The position numbers and the translations under genes are program-made. From positions 639,744-703,743 of the forward strand of contig NZ_CP011941.1 in assembly GCF_001040845.1 (NCBI RefSeq): a stretch of 64,000 nt of DNA, read 5' to 3'. The notes beneath the pieces are model-generated. The model was not told the origin of the DNA and searched no databases. It was given only the letters and a program-made list of their open reading frames with translations. This stretch comes from Synechococcus sp. WH 8020 (GTDB lineage: Bacteria > Cyanobacteriota > Cyanobacteriia > PCC-6307 > Cyanobiaceae). Within the stretch, counting starts at the first letter, position 1, and each line of letters opens with the position of its first letter. Below are positions 28,540-35,915 of this stretch, one piece after another.

Positions 28540-28869
28540 GAGTAAATTTACTTATTAAGCGTAGCTTCTCGCATTGTGGTTCCGATTGGCAAGCAAAGTG
28601 TTCACATCAAAACCGATTGGTGAGCAATGATGAAGGATGTTTCTATCCAGTGTTTTGAGTTGTTCTCTCAATATGAGTCTGAATCTGCTTTTGTAATTCA
28701 TTTTTCTGATACAACTGTCTTCTCTTGACTCCCTAGCTGTAATCGGATTTTGATCCGAGTTTGTTCTCTGTCTTTTTCCCTCGATGAAGGGTTTTTGGTT
28801 GGATTCTGGTGAAATACTCAGGATGGAGAGTTTTTCTGGATGCTTGTTGAAAACCTTTCAGCCTATTGT
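28540..28869. other. Intergenic region, possible 32-residue ORF
   Basis: 330 bases. The only item of note is an ORF on the + strand from ATG 28630 to TGA 28728 (32 residues, beginning MKDVSIQCFELFSQY) of protein-like composition but without other support. No terminator was seen. Confidence 0.3.
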
Positions 28870-29055
28870 TTAGTCAGCTCCATGGATACTTTCGATGGTA
28901 CGGATGGGGCCTGTTCTGATCACTCTTCCATTTTGAACAAGATCCACATCTTTTCTTCGCGTAACACCCTTTAAAGTCAAGATTTTGCCAATGAAGGCCT
29001 TTACTTCAATGAAGTAAGTAATACATGACTCACAGGGTTCTTCATGCTCAATCAC
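28870..29055 (-). CDS. Small hypothetical protein
   Basis: 61 residues, soluble, with a CESC pair near residue 8 and an alternating strand-like body (VDLVQNGRVIRTGPIRTIES). It starts two bases after the stop of the preceding leftward gene, so the two form a small operon. The CxxC could bind a metal or be redox active, but one pair alone is little evidence. No family is recognised. Confidence 0.5.
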   Translation of the reverse strand: MIEHEEPCESCITYFIEVKAFIGKILTLKGVTRRKDVDLVQNGRVIRTGPIRTIESIHGAD

Positions 29056-29057
29056 TT

Positions 29058-29264
29058 TTATTCAAGATCCGTGGCAATGTAGCAGCGTCTACGCAGCTGA
29101 TCAACAAAAGCCCTGGCTTCTGTACTTCTGTATTTTTCTTTGAGCTGATCAACGATTCCGCCTTGATCAAGGCTCTTGCCGTAAGCATCAACCACTAGAT
29201 CTAGTGCAAAGTCAATCAGTTCAGCCTCCTCTGTGCTGAGTCGTACATCCACAAATTTTTCCAT
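29058..29264 (-). CDS. Small helical hypothetical protein
   Basis: 68 residues from ATG 29264, chosen because AAGGA lies eleven bases upstream; an ATG-like start at 29309 would add 15. The sequence is charged and helical (LSTEEAELIDFALDLVVDA, VDQLKEKYRSTEARAFVDQLRRR). It precedes the CxxC protein gene with a two-base gap. The function is unknown. Confidence 0.5.
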   Translation of the reverse strand: MEKFVDVRLSTEEAELIDFALDLVVDAYGKSLDQGGIVDQLKEKYRSTEARAFVDQLRRRCYIATDLE

Positions 29265-29338
29265 TTGATCCAGGTTCCTTCTAGTGGTTTCTAGAGAATT
29301 CTGGAGCACAGCCCCTCGTTTATGCGTTTGGTGTGAAG

Positions 29339-29530
29339 TTATTCCCTGTTGGCTTGTCGTTTTGTTCTTCTAGGATCTCCAGCTAAGAATCGAAGCATCT
29401 TTGTTGGATTGATTGAGCAGGCCCTTGGATTGTCTAGATTCTTAATGTCAGATTTGTTGGTGTCATCGAAAATGTAGTGCTTCCTGTCTTTTTTGGGGAT
29501 CAATCTATCCTTCTTGGCTGATGCACTCAA
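29339..29530 (-). CDS. Doubtful small basic protein
   Basis: 63 residues, highly basic and polar (SASAKKDRLIPKKDRKH, AGDPRRTKRQANRE), without hydrophobic core. It is on the same strand as the two small genes to its left, 75 bases upstream. The composition is possible for a small nucleic-acid-binding protein but also for a chance ORF. Confidence 0.3.
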   Translation of the reverse strand: MSASAKKDRLIPKKDRKHYIFDDTNKSDIKNLDNPRACSINPTKMLRFLAGDPRRTKRQANRE

Positions 29531-29954
29531 AGATTATGGTTCGGAAGTGAAGCATTCAGTCATGTTTTTAATCATTTGAAAATTTGCTTGCCCCCTATGG
29601 CTCCCTTTCGAATCTTATAAATTTCTAATGCCTGCTCGTTTGTGTCAATGAATACATGTGTACGTCAATCGTCATAGCTAACAATGAATTAGTGAAAATC
29701 CAAACCTTGCTATGGCTGTCCTTTTTGCACTTCCTAAAACGCAATCAATTTACCGTCGATACTGGGCTTCAACTGCTAAGTAGATCCCAGCGAGATTTCT
29801 GTAACCCTTGATGCTCAGTCACCCTGTCATGCAATGGTGTCTGCACAGAGACCCCAGCATCAAGTTTCGGGACTTCCGTTGCATCGCTGCGCGCAAGGCA
29901 GATGTTTTCCCAAGACTATGGGGTGAAGCCAATGTTCTTGGCGAGAATCATGGC
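29531..29954. other. Intergenic region upstream of the second nuclease-fold gene
   Basis: 424 bases. The nuclease frame is open back to 29808, but that upstream part is rich in Arg, Cys and Trp and looks non-coding, so it is counted here. No terminator, RNA gene or repeat was recognised. Confidence 0.35.
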
Positions 29955-30398
29955 ATGGGCAACTTCCTTCCTTTCGTCACCGTTCTGTTCTCGCTTCAGG
30001 TCAGCGCTAGCGCTGCTACACCTATTGGCCAAAACCTGCCACTTGTTCGTTTTCAGGGCTGTTACGACGGGAACACGTGTACGACCACTGATGGTGAAAC
30101 AGTCAGGTTGGCTTGTATTGATGCTCCCGAAATCAAAAAACCTCCTCGCTTTAGGTCCACCAGGATGCGTCCCACTGCTTATGACAACAGCTCCTCCGAA
30201 CAATCCGCCGATGCTTTGAGAACTTTGGTTTTAGGTCGATCAGTTGGTATTCGCCGCATCACGACTGATCGCTATGGACGCACGATTGCAGAGCTTTTCA
30301 TTGACAACAGGAACGTTGGTCAGCAGCAGGTTCGCAACGGGCATGCCGTGATTTCTCATAGATCCGCTTCGCAATGCCCTTGGGCTAAGCGTTTCTGA
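29955..30398 (+). CDS. Exported thermonuclease-family protein
   Basis: 147 residues from ATG 29955, which gives a clean signal peptide (NFLPFVTVLFSLQVSASA). The staphylococcal nuclease residues are largely present: DGNTC near 38-42 (the second Asp of DGDT is Asn), Arg51 and Glu59 in VRLACIDAPE, and Arg109 in TDRYGRTIAEL. It ends early, at QCPWAKRF, without the last helix of the classical enzyme; short ends of this kind are known in small cyanobacterial homologues as far as recalled. It is probably an active or nearly active periplasmic or secreted nuclease, in contrast to the degenerate copy behind glnN. Confidence 0.75.
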   Translation: MGNFLPFVTVLFSLQVSASAATPIGQNLPLVRFQGCYDGNTCTTTDGETVRLACIDAPEIKKPPRFRSTRMRPTAYDNSSSEQSADALRTLVLGRSVGIRRITTDRYGRTIAELFIDNRNVGQQQVRNGHAVISHRSASQCPWAKRF

Positions 30399-30863
30399 CG
30401 AATCACCCTGCCTTGATTCAAGCGGAACAAACCGTTCTTGCTTGCAGGTCGTCGATTCTTGATTTGGATTCTGCTTGCCATCCGTGATTCAACAAATCTT
30501 GTGCCAGTCAGCCAAGTGTTGACGATCTCTGGCACGCTTCGATTGAACAACCATAATTCAGAAGTGAGGAAGACTTCTTCACGGAGTGGAAACTAGGCAA
30601 CACGCCCTAAAAAGAAGTCAAGAAACCCCGCCTTTGGCGGGTTTTCTTTTGTTTGAGCGTATATGCCTCTTCATCGAACTCCCTCGTCCGTTGCAGAGCT
30701 ATAGCTTTTTTTTGGGGGGTGTGGGCGTAAAGACAGCCACGCAGAGACGGGATAGTGTCGCTTTGACTCTCTATTCACTGTTTGGAAGCATGTTGGTCAC
30801 TCACCTGATTTGGGTTAGACATCAGCCGTGTGGTGATAATGGTCGTAACCGAACCATCGACCC
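30399..30863. other. Intergenic region with a terminator, possible small RNA
   Basis: 465 bases. A terminator lies at 30621-30651. Before it, gtgaggaag/cttcttcac near 30565-30583 forms another inverted repeat with almost no loop. ORFs 30356-30550 (-) and 30586-30885 (+) cross these structures or the nuclease end and were not accepted. Confidence 0.35.
30621..30651 (+). terminator. Rho-independent terminator, rightward
   Basis: CCCGCC (30627-30632) and GGCGGG (30636-30641) with a TTT loop, followed by TTTTCTTTTG. The nuclease-fold gene ends 222 bases upstream, so it may close that transcript or a separate small RNA. Confidence 0.7.
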
Positions 30864-31136
30864 ATGTCCCAAGCGCGCGAGATGATTAACGCTCATTTGT
30901 TTCCTGTTTTGGCTGTTGTTGCAACTGTGAGCTCAGTTTCAGTTGCGATTTCACTTCGACCCATCGCTCAGCATTCGGAACGTTGGAACACGTGTTATAC
31001 AGATAGCATTGCCTGGTATAAAGCCAACAAACCCGACTGGACGATTCAAGACAAAGAAGTTTTTGCTTCTAACTTCTGCAATGGTGGTACTCCTGTTTCT
31101 CCAGGTCCTGGCTTTAAACCTGCCACCGGATCCTGA
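30864..31136 (+). CDS. Small membrane-anchored or secreted hypothetical protein
   Basis: 90 residues from ATG 30864; ATG 30882 would remove six. One hydrophobic segment near residues 11-31 (LFPVLAVVATVSSVSVAI) serves as anchor or signal, followed by a polar domain of about 55 residues with two cysteines (WNTCYTDS, ASNFCNGG) that could form a disulfide outside the cytoplasm. It ends in a Pro/Gly-rich tail. No family is recognised. Confidence 0.55.
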   Translation: MSQAREMINAHLFPVLAVVATVSSVSVAISLRPIAQHSERWNTCYTDSIAWYKANKPDWTIQDKEVFASNFCNGGTPVSPGPGFKPATGS

Positions 31137-31354
31137 ACAGCTAATTTTAGTTTTATCCAGAGATTTTGATCAGTTTTAAGGGTTAGAGCAGAAACCATAC
31201 AATTTTCTTGGGTTTGATCAACGCCACGGACGACCCAGGGTACGGACGCGGAGGCATTAAAAACAGGGCTAAACGCCTTCTTCGCTGGGTCCAAGGAGAC
31301 AAACCTTGTGAGGAATTGGCCAATTCAATGATGAACATCGTTCTGCAGATCCAT

Positions 31355-31710
31355 CTAGGCACTGATCTGCACGCTTTTGTTGGTGAAACGAGTCATCACG
31401 GCCAACCCATAGCGGAGACACTTGCCTTTGGTGGTGCTTTCTTCTGTTTGCTCCCTTTTTTGCTGGTGCGAAGGCTGACCTCTCTGCTTCGTTGAACTGG
31501 TATGAATGACGTCCTTGCCGTCTTGATCTCGAACCTTCAGACTTTTGATGTGATCCGCCAGACCCAGTCGCTGAACTCCGATCGAATTGATATCAATGCC
31601 GGTATCGATCTGACCTGCGTTTTCGTATCCAAGCTCGCGGCAATACTCGTCTGCATGGGCAAAACTCAAAGCGAACCAATGGACGGTCTAGTTCTTTTCA
31701 TTAGATGTTT
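31355..31710 (-). pseudogene. Candidate broken small exported-protein gene
   Basis: A minus-strand frame from TTG 31669 to 31355 encodes about 104 residues; the start looks like the end of a signal peptide (ALSFAHA, then DEYCRELG) and the next 60 residues look protein-like (INSIGVQRLGLADHIKSL). A stop lies just upstream in frame, while an ATG with a basic start (MKRTRP) lies at about 31701 in another frame. One lost or gained base could have separated the two. It overlaps the sigma factor start region by a few bases. A + strand ORF 31208-31495 overlaps and is less convincing. Confidence 0.3.
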
Positions 31711-32553
31711 TTCCCTGATAACGGCAACATCGATCAGTTCTTGGATGAGATGGGCCGAACTCCATTGCTCACAGCCGCCGAGGAGATCACGCTTGGAATT
31801 GCTGTGAAGACAAGCCAATCACCAGCAGCAACGCCTGGCGAAAAAAGAGCTGGCAAACGAGCCAAAGACCGAATGATCAAGGCTAATCTGCGATTAGTTG
31901 TCACCGTTAGCCGCAAGTACCTCCATCGTCAGCTGGGGCAATTGGAGTTTGGCGATCTGGTTCAAGAGGGTTGCATTGGCTTGAACCGTGCCGTTGAGAA
32001 GTTTGATCCCGAGTTGGGATACAAATTCAGCACCTATGCGTATTGGTGGATCCGTCAATCAATCAGTAGGGCAATTGATCAGACAGCCACAACGATCAGG
32101 GTGCCAACTTCTATGAATCTTGCTCTAACAAAGCTGAATCAACTTCCGTCGGGATTAAACGATGAGCAGATTTGCAGGCTACTAGAGGTCAGCGATACTC
32201 AGCTAAAGAACCTTCGCCACGCTTTTGCTGCCAAAAGCACTGCATCGCTAGATATGAACCTTGGCAGCGATAGGGATAGTTCAACCCTCTCTGATATTCT
32301 TTGCGATGAGCAATCAATACCTAATTTCGATAAGTTCCAATGGGATGAAGTGAAGAAATGTCTTCGAGACCATGCAAAATTAGCCATGAATAATGACCAA
32401 GAGTTACTACGTCGCAATGTTGTTGAAGAGCAGAGTCTTCAATCAATTGCTACTGAAATTGGAATCAGCCGCGAACGAGTCCGTCAGAAGGTAGATCGAG
32501 CCAAAAGATACTTAGCTGCCGTATTGATCGAGCATCGTGATCTCGTGGCATAA
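31705..32553 (+). CDS. Group 2 sigma-70 family RNA polymerase sigma factor
   Basis: 282 residues. Region 1.2 is short (DNGNIDQFLDEMGRTPLL), region 2 is intact (MIKANLRLVVTVSRKY, DLVQEGCIGLNRAVEKFD, FSTYAYWWIRQSISRAI), followed by region 3 and region 4 with the helix-turn-helix ending ISRERVRQKVDRAKRYL. The absence of region 1.1 makes it a non-essential group 2 factor, of which marine Synechococcus have several, used in stress or light responses. It is transcribed alone within the accessory region, without an obvious anti-sigma partner. Which SigB-SigE type it corresponds to was not resolved. Confidence 0.93.
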   Translation: MFFPDNGNIDQFLDEMGRTPLLTAAEEITLGIAVKTSQSPAATPGEKRAGKRAKDRMIKANLRLVVTVSRKYLHRQLGQLEFGDLVQEGCIGLNRAVEKFDPELGYKFSTYAYWWIRQSISRAIDQTATTIRVPTSMNLALTKLNQLPSGLNDEQICRLLEVSDTQLKNLRHAFAAKSTASLDMNLGSDRDSSTLSDILCDEQSIPNFDKFQWDEVKKCLRDHAKLAMNNDQELLRRNVVEEQSLQSIATEIGISRERVRQKVDRAKRYLAAVLIEHRDLVA

Positions 32554-32642
32554 CATCTCCTGCAGTTCATCGGGATGGCTAGGGATACAAGCAGATCAGA
32601 TTCCCATTCTCTGAGGGGTGTCTCACTGGTTGATGTTGTCCA

Positions 32643-33190
32643 TTAATAAGCAGCACTGTCAAAGGATTCAGCTGCCCACAGCGGCTCATTGGCTGGCCTT
32701 GAGATATTTGCAGCTAGAATTGCCTGCTGTCCTTTAAAACCATTCAACGGCGAAACTTTTAACCGAACAGGTTGTTTTACCCGAGTTACTTTGGTTTGTG
32801 AATCCACCTTTATGTCGGCCAAAATCAAACCTTGAAGGCTTTCATTAATTGTATCGGTGATACTCTTCGTGTTAATCAGTATATCTTTGCCATTACACTT
32901 TATGAGATTGATACTGTTTTGTCTAGTGATGCCATACCGGTTTTAGCTTCTTCTTTGATGGATACAACGCTTGCGATCGCTACAGTTGCAATAAAGAAGC
33001 TGAGAAATATTTTCGTATAGTTTTTGCAGCTGTGTCTATGTTGAATGATTTGTCGCCGTTGACTTTTCTCCAGCTGATGCCACGGCGTATGTGCTTTTTC
33101 CTTGTTTGAATGCGTAAACTCAGAGATTTGTTGGTGTATGGTTGCGTGCTCTTTCCAGATTGATTTGTTCATCAGTTCAATCAAAGTCAA
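32643..33190 (-). pseudogene. Candidate frameshifted gene for a membrane-anchored protein
   Basis: Two minus-strand frames join into one plausible protein. Frame A (33190-32900) holds a basic segment and a membrane helix (IFLSFFIATVAIASVV near 32960-33010), then KEEAKTGMASLDKTVSI and a stop. Frame B is open from about 32945 to 32643 without a good start and continues as NLIKCNGKDILINTKSIT, then LILADIKVDSQTKVTRV and a normal C-terminus. A one-base shift near 32905 would fuse them into an anchor plus periplasmic domain. Either a recently broken gene or a sequence error is possible. The family is not recognised. Confidence 0.4.
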
Positions 33191-33627
33191 ATAAGAAGAA
33201 AAAAGTGAATTCCGGGATTTGGACTTTTGCCTTCAAGGTCTAATTCCCATCCTATTCACTTTGTTGGCAATGCGCCACAAAACCTCAAGAGTCTCAGCAC
33301 GCATTGCGTTTCTTTTCTTGCCTAGGCTCCGTCAGTCCTAGGCATAGGTAGTCCACTATCGTTCTCTATTGCTTCTGAACACTGCTTAATTTGCTCTCGC
33401 CCAGAGGCTCGGTTGGCTTGATGCTGTAGATCCGCTCCTACTGATGCACGCACGAAACTTTAAACTGTTTTTTAAAAAGAACTTTAATGGATCATATATC
33501 CAGTTTTCATAGATTAATGCCTCTATTAGTATTCACAATTCATCATGATTCCCAGAGCTTTGGATTTATTTGTTTGATTCTGGCTATGATTAATTAACAA
33601 CAGATTAAGGACTTTAGTTGTTTGCTC
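33191..33627. other. Intergenic region upstream of the LCAT-like gene
   Basis: 437 AT-rich bases without an ORF of any note, terminator or RNA gene. It must contain the promoter of the lipase-like gene; AAGGA at 33607-33611 lies 16 bases before the proposed GTG, too far for an ideal ribosome-binding site. Confidence 0.35.
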
Positions 33628-35039
33628 GTGAATCTTCTGAAAAAAAACTGTTTTCATTACTCTGTTAGCAGCCCTTGTATCTTCCTGCACCAGAAGCAGT
33701 GTCATTTATGGACCGACGCACGGGCCATTCATGGACGTAGTTATGGATCGCTCTAAAGACGCAAATCCAATCATTTTAATTCCAGGGCTCGGAGGAACCA
33801 AGTTGGTCGATGCCAGAAATGGAAAAACTGCATGGGGATCATATGGCCATAGTAGTTACTGGCCATCTACGGATAAGGATAATCAATTACTTGCTTTGCC
33901 ATTAACGAATCGGCAGGCTTTCGTTAATGGCAAAGCAAAATAACGTCAAAGCTGTATCTGTAGTTGAAACTTTGAAGATAAGCCTTCTTCCATTTTCATC
34001 TTTTAATCTGGCAATCTACGCAACTATCATGAAGTCGCTGAAGAAGGCAGGTTATCAGCCTAATCCTCAGGACAAGCCGATCCCTAATAACGACTCAGGC
34101 ATGGCCACTCCTGTGTTTGAATTTGCTTATGATTGGCGTCAATCTAATGCTGATAGTGCAATTCAGCTCAATAACTTTATAGACGAAAAATCAAAATATT
34201 ATAAAACTAACAAGAGATCTAAAAAGGGACAAAAATTTGATATTATTTGCCATTCGATGGGATGTCTAGTAGCAAGATACTATTTGCGATATGGAGATCA
34301 AGGATTAGGGACTAGTGAATCAACTCCTGAGCTTGACTGGAGAGGTGGCGATCAAATTGAAAACATCATCATGGTTGCTCCACCGAATAAAGGGTCGATT
34401 GAAGCGTTAAGTAATCTTCTTAATGGTTATGAGTTTAATCACATTAAATGGCTTAAATATCCTGCTGCAGTTCTTGGTACCATGCCATCAATGTATGAAT
34501 TTCTTCCGCGTCCTGATATATCTCTAGCTGTTGATCAAACTGGTCAAGACATAGATCTGATGGATCCTAAATTATGGCAGTCAATGAATTGGGGGATACT
34601 CAATCCAAATCAGGCTAACATTCTTGCTCAAATTGCCCCTTCTGGCAGTGCAAATCAGGAGGCTAATTCCCTCGCTGTGGAAATTCAGGAGACATTATTG
34701 CGTAAAGCAAAATTATTTCATTCCAGATTGGATCAAAAAAGCAAATCACCTGAGCATCTTAGATTTTATTTGTTTGCAGGCGTTGGAACACCGACCGAAT
34801 CAAATGTTCGCGTTAATCGAAATGAAAAATCAATTTCATTCTTGAATGCTAATTCTGGAGATGGTAAAGTCTTAAGAGCTAGTGCGTATGCGATTGAAGA
34901 TGCAATGATGCCTGATATGGGTCCGATTGTTGAATGGAATAATGCAACTTTCTTCCTCTCGCATCATTTGAATCTTGTGAAGAATCATGATTTCTTCGTG
35001 AATTTGTACGATATTCTCATGTGGAGAGAGCTGCTTTAA
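33628..35039 (+). pseudogene. LCAT-like alpha/beta-hydrolase lipoprotein, interrupted by two frameshifts
   Basis: Three frames read in series as one protein. GTG 33628 encodes MNLLKK up to a run of eight A (33640-33647); removing one A continues into TVFITLLAALVSSC, a lipoprotein signal with lipobox, then PIILIPGLGGTKLVD, the first LCAT/phospholipase block. That frame stops at 33943; a second +1 shift near 33933-33943 leads to the frame 33927-35039 (370 residues). There the nucleophile motif ICHSMGC is at about 34246, the acid probably in SGDGKV near 34855 and the histidine in SHHLNLVKNHDFF near 34965. All catalytic blocks are intact, so decay is recent, or slippage restores expression. The gene is AT-rich and alone. 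Confidence 0.75.
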
Positions 35040-35593
35040 TTTAAAGGCTAATCCTTGATAATGAGTCCTCATTTCGATTCGCTGCGGACTTCTAATTAAA
35101 ACCGAAGGTGTACAAATATTTTTAATCTACAAATAATTTCCGATGTCTTCTTCTCGCTTGGTCGGATTTTGCTGTTTCTCTTGGCTTGAACGGTTCACTC
35201 CTTGTCAACATACAGAGTTATCGCTATCAAGGAAACCAGCAATAACCAACTTCCTGCCGATCCTTTTTGCTATTTCGTCTTGAGTGTGAATTGATGTCAA
35301 TTGTCGCCAATACGTTGCGCTATCAACATCGAGGACAAAGGACTTTGCAGCGAAGATCAGCATCGGCCCATTTTGGGCTTTCGATCTTGTCAGGCTCAGG
35401 CAGGACCTAGTGATCAGCGGCCACCCGAACCATCCCCTCGTTCATGTCGATCCATTTTGTCTCGGTATTGAAGGCCAGCCACTTCGCCCTGATGTTGTCG
35501 GTCGGATCAGGCAAGCTGCCTCCGATCACTCGTGGTCAAGATCTTCGATGATCGTGCCAAGAGAAGCGCCAAGGCCCGCCTGATTTCAGTCAT
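35040..35593. other. Intergenic region with apparent gene remnants, between the lipase and tRNA-Ser
   Basis: 554 bases. The left half is AT-rich and featureless. The right half (about 35270-35590) has protein-like stretches in several minus-strand frames, see the remnant at 35407-35529, and looks like decayed coding sequence next to the tRNA. The string ggtcggatt from the tRNA T-arm also occurs at about 35159, a nine-base match that may be chance. Confidence 0.4.
35407..35529 (-). pseudogene. Possible decayed gene fragment
   Basis: A 40-residue open stretch from GTG 35529 with very protein-like content (SLPDPTDNIRAKWLAFNTE, then TKWIDMNEGMVRVAADH). Further protein-like sequence lies on both sides in other frames: GLGASLGTIIEDLDHE before it and LPEPDKIESPKWADADL after it. 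The pattern is that of a longer gene broken by indels. The family is not recognised. Confidence 0.3.
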
Positions 35594-35617
35594 TAAAAAA
35601 CCCAGTCAGTGACTGGG
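35594..35617 (-). terminator. Rho-independent terminator of tRNA-Ser
   Basis: CCCAGTC and GACTGGG (seven perfect pairs, three-base loop) followed on the minus strand by TTTTTT. It begins 19 bases after the tRNA 3' end, the expected position. On the plus strand the hairpin is followed by CTTTTC, so it could act in both directions. Confidence 0.85.
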
Positions 35618-35635
35618 CTTTTCGGTAATAGAGAA

Positions 35636-35722
35636 CGGAGAGGGTCGGATTCGAACCGACGGTGCCCTTGCAGACACGCTGGTTTTCAAGACCAGAGCCA
35701 TAAACCACTCGACCACCTCTCC
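35636..35722 (-). tRNA. trnS-UGA: tRNA-Ser (anticodon UGA)
   Basis: 87 bases, a class II tRNA with a long variable arm. Acceptor strands GGAGAGG (from 35722) and CCTCTCC pair fully, discriminator G at 35636; the D-arm is GTCGAGTGGTTTATGGC-like; the anticodon loop CTTGAAA is closed by CTGGT/ACCAG and gives anticodon TGA; the T-loop GGTTCGAATCC is canonical. CCA is not encoded. A terminator follows at once. It borders the gene-poor accessory region, which lies on its 3' side, as is usual where DNA has integrated at tRNA genes. Confidence 0.97.
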
Positions 35723-35915
35723 AAGAGGTCTTCATAGCTTATCATCCCACCAGGTTTAAGGCCTCTGTCGCAACTTTATCTCTAAGGGTACTTTAAAAGT
35801 ATTTTCTTCCTGCGGAGGGATCACTTTTTGACTTGTATTTAAAGTTTAATATATGTCTGATTTGTATTGTTTTCGGTTAAGGGCTTAATCGCATGACTTA
35901 AGCCCTGCTGGATTT

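Noticed and set aside
30390-30545. Possible frameshift at the end of the second nuclease-fold gene, with IQAEQ-like sequence continuing in another frame
   Set aside because: The visible end QCPWAKRF fits the short ending recalled for small picocyanobacterial homologues; the continuation soon loses any resemblance to the nuclease fold.
31208-31495. 95-codon ORF on the + strand
   Set aside because: Less protein-like than the overlapping minus-strand frame; no ribosome-binding site and no resemblance to a family.
35159-35167. Nine-base match to the tRNA-Ser T-arm as an attachment site
   Set aside because: A match this short is likely to occur by chance in 64 kb, and no integrase gene was found.
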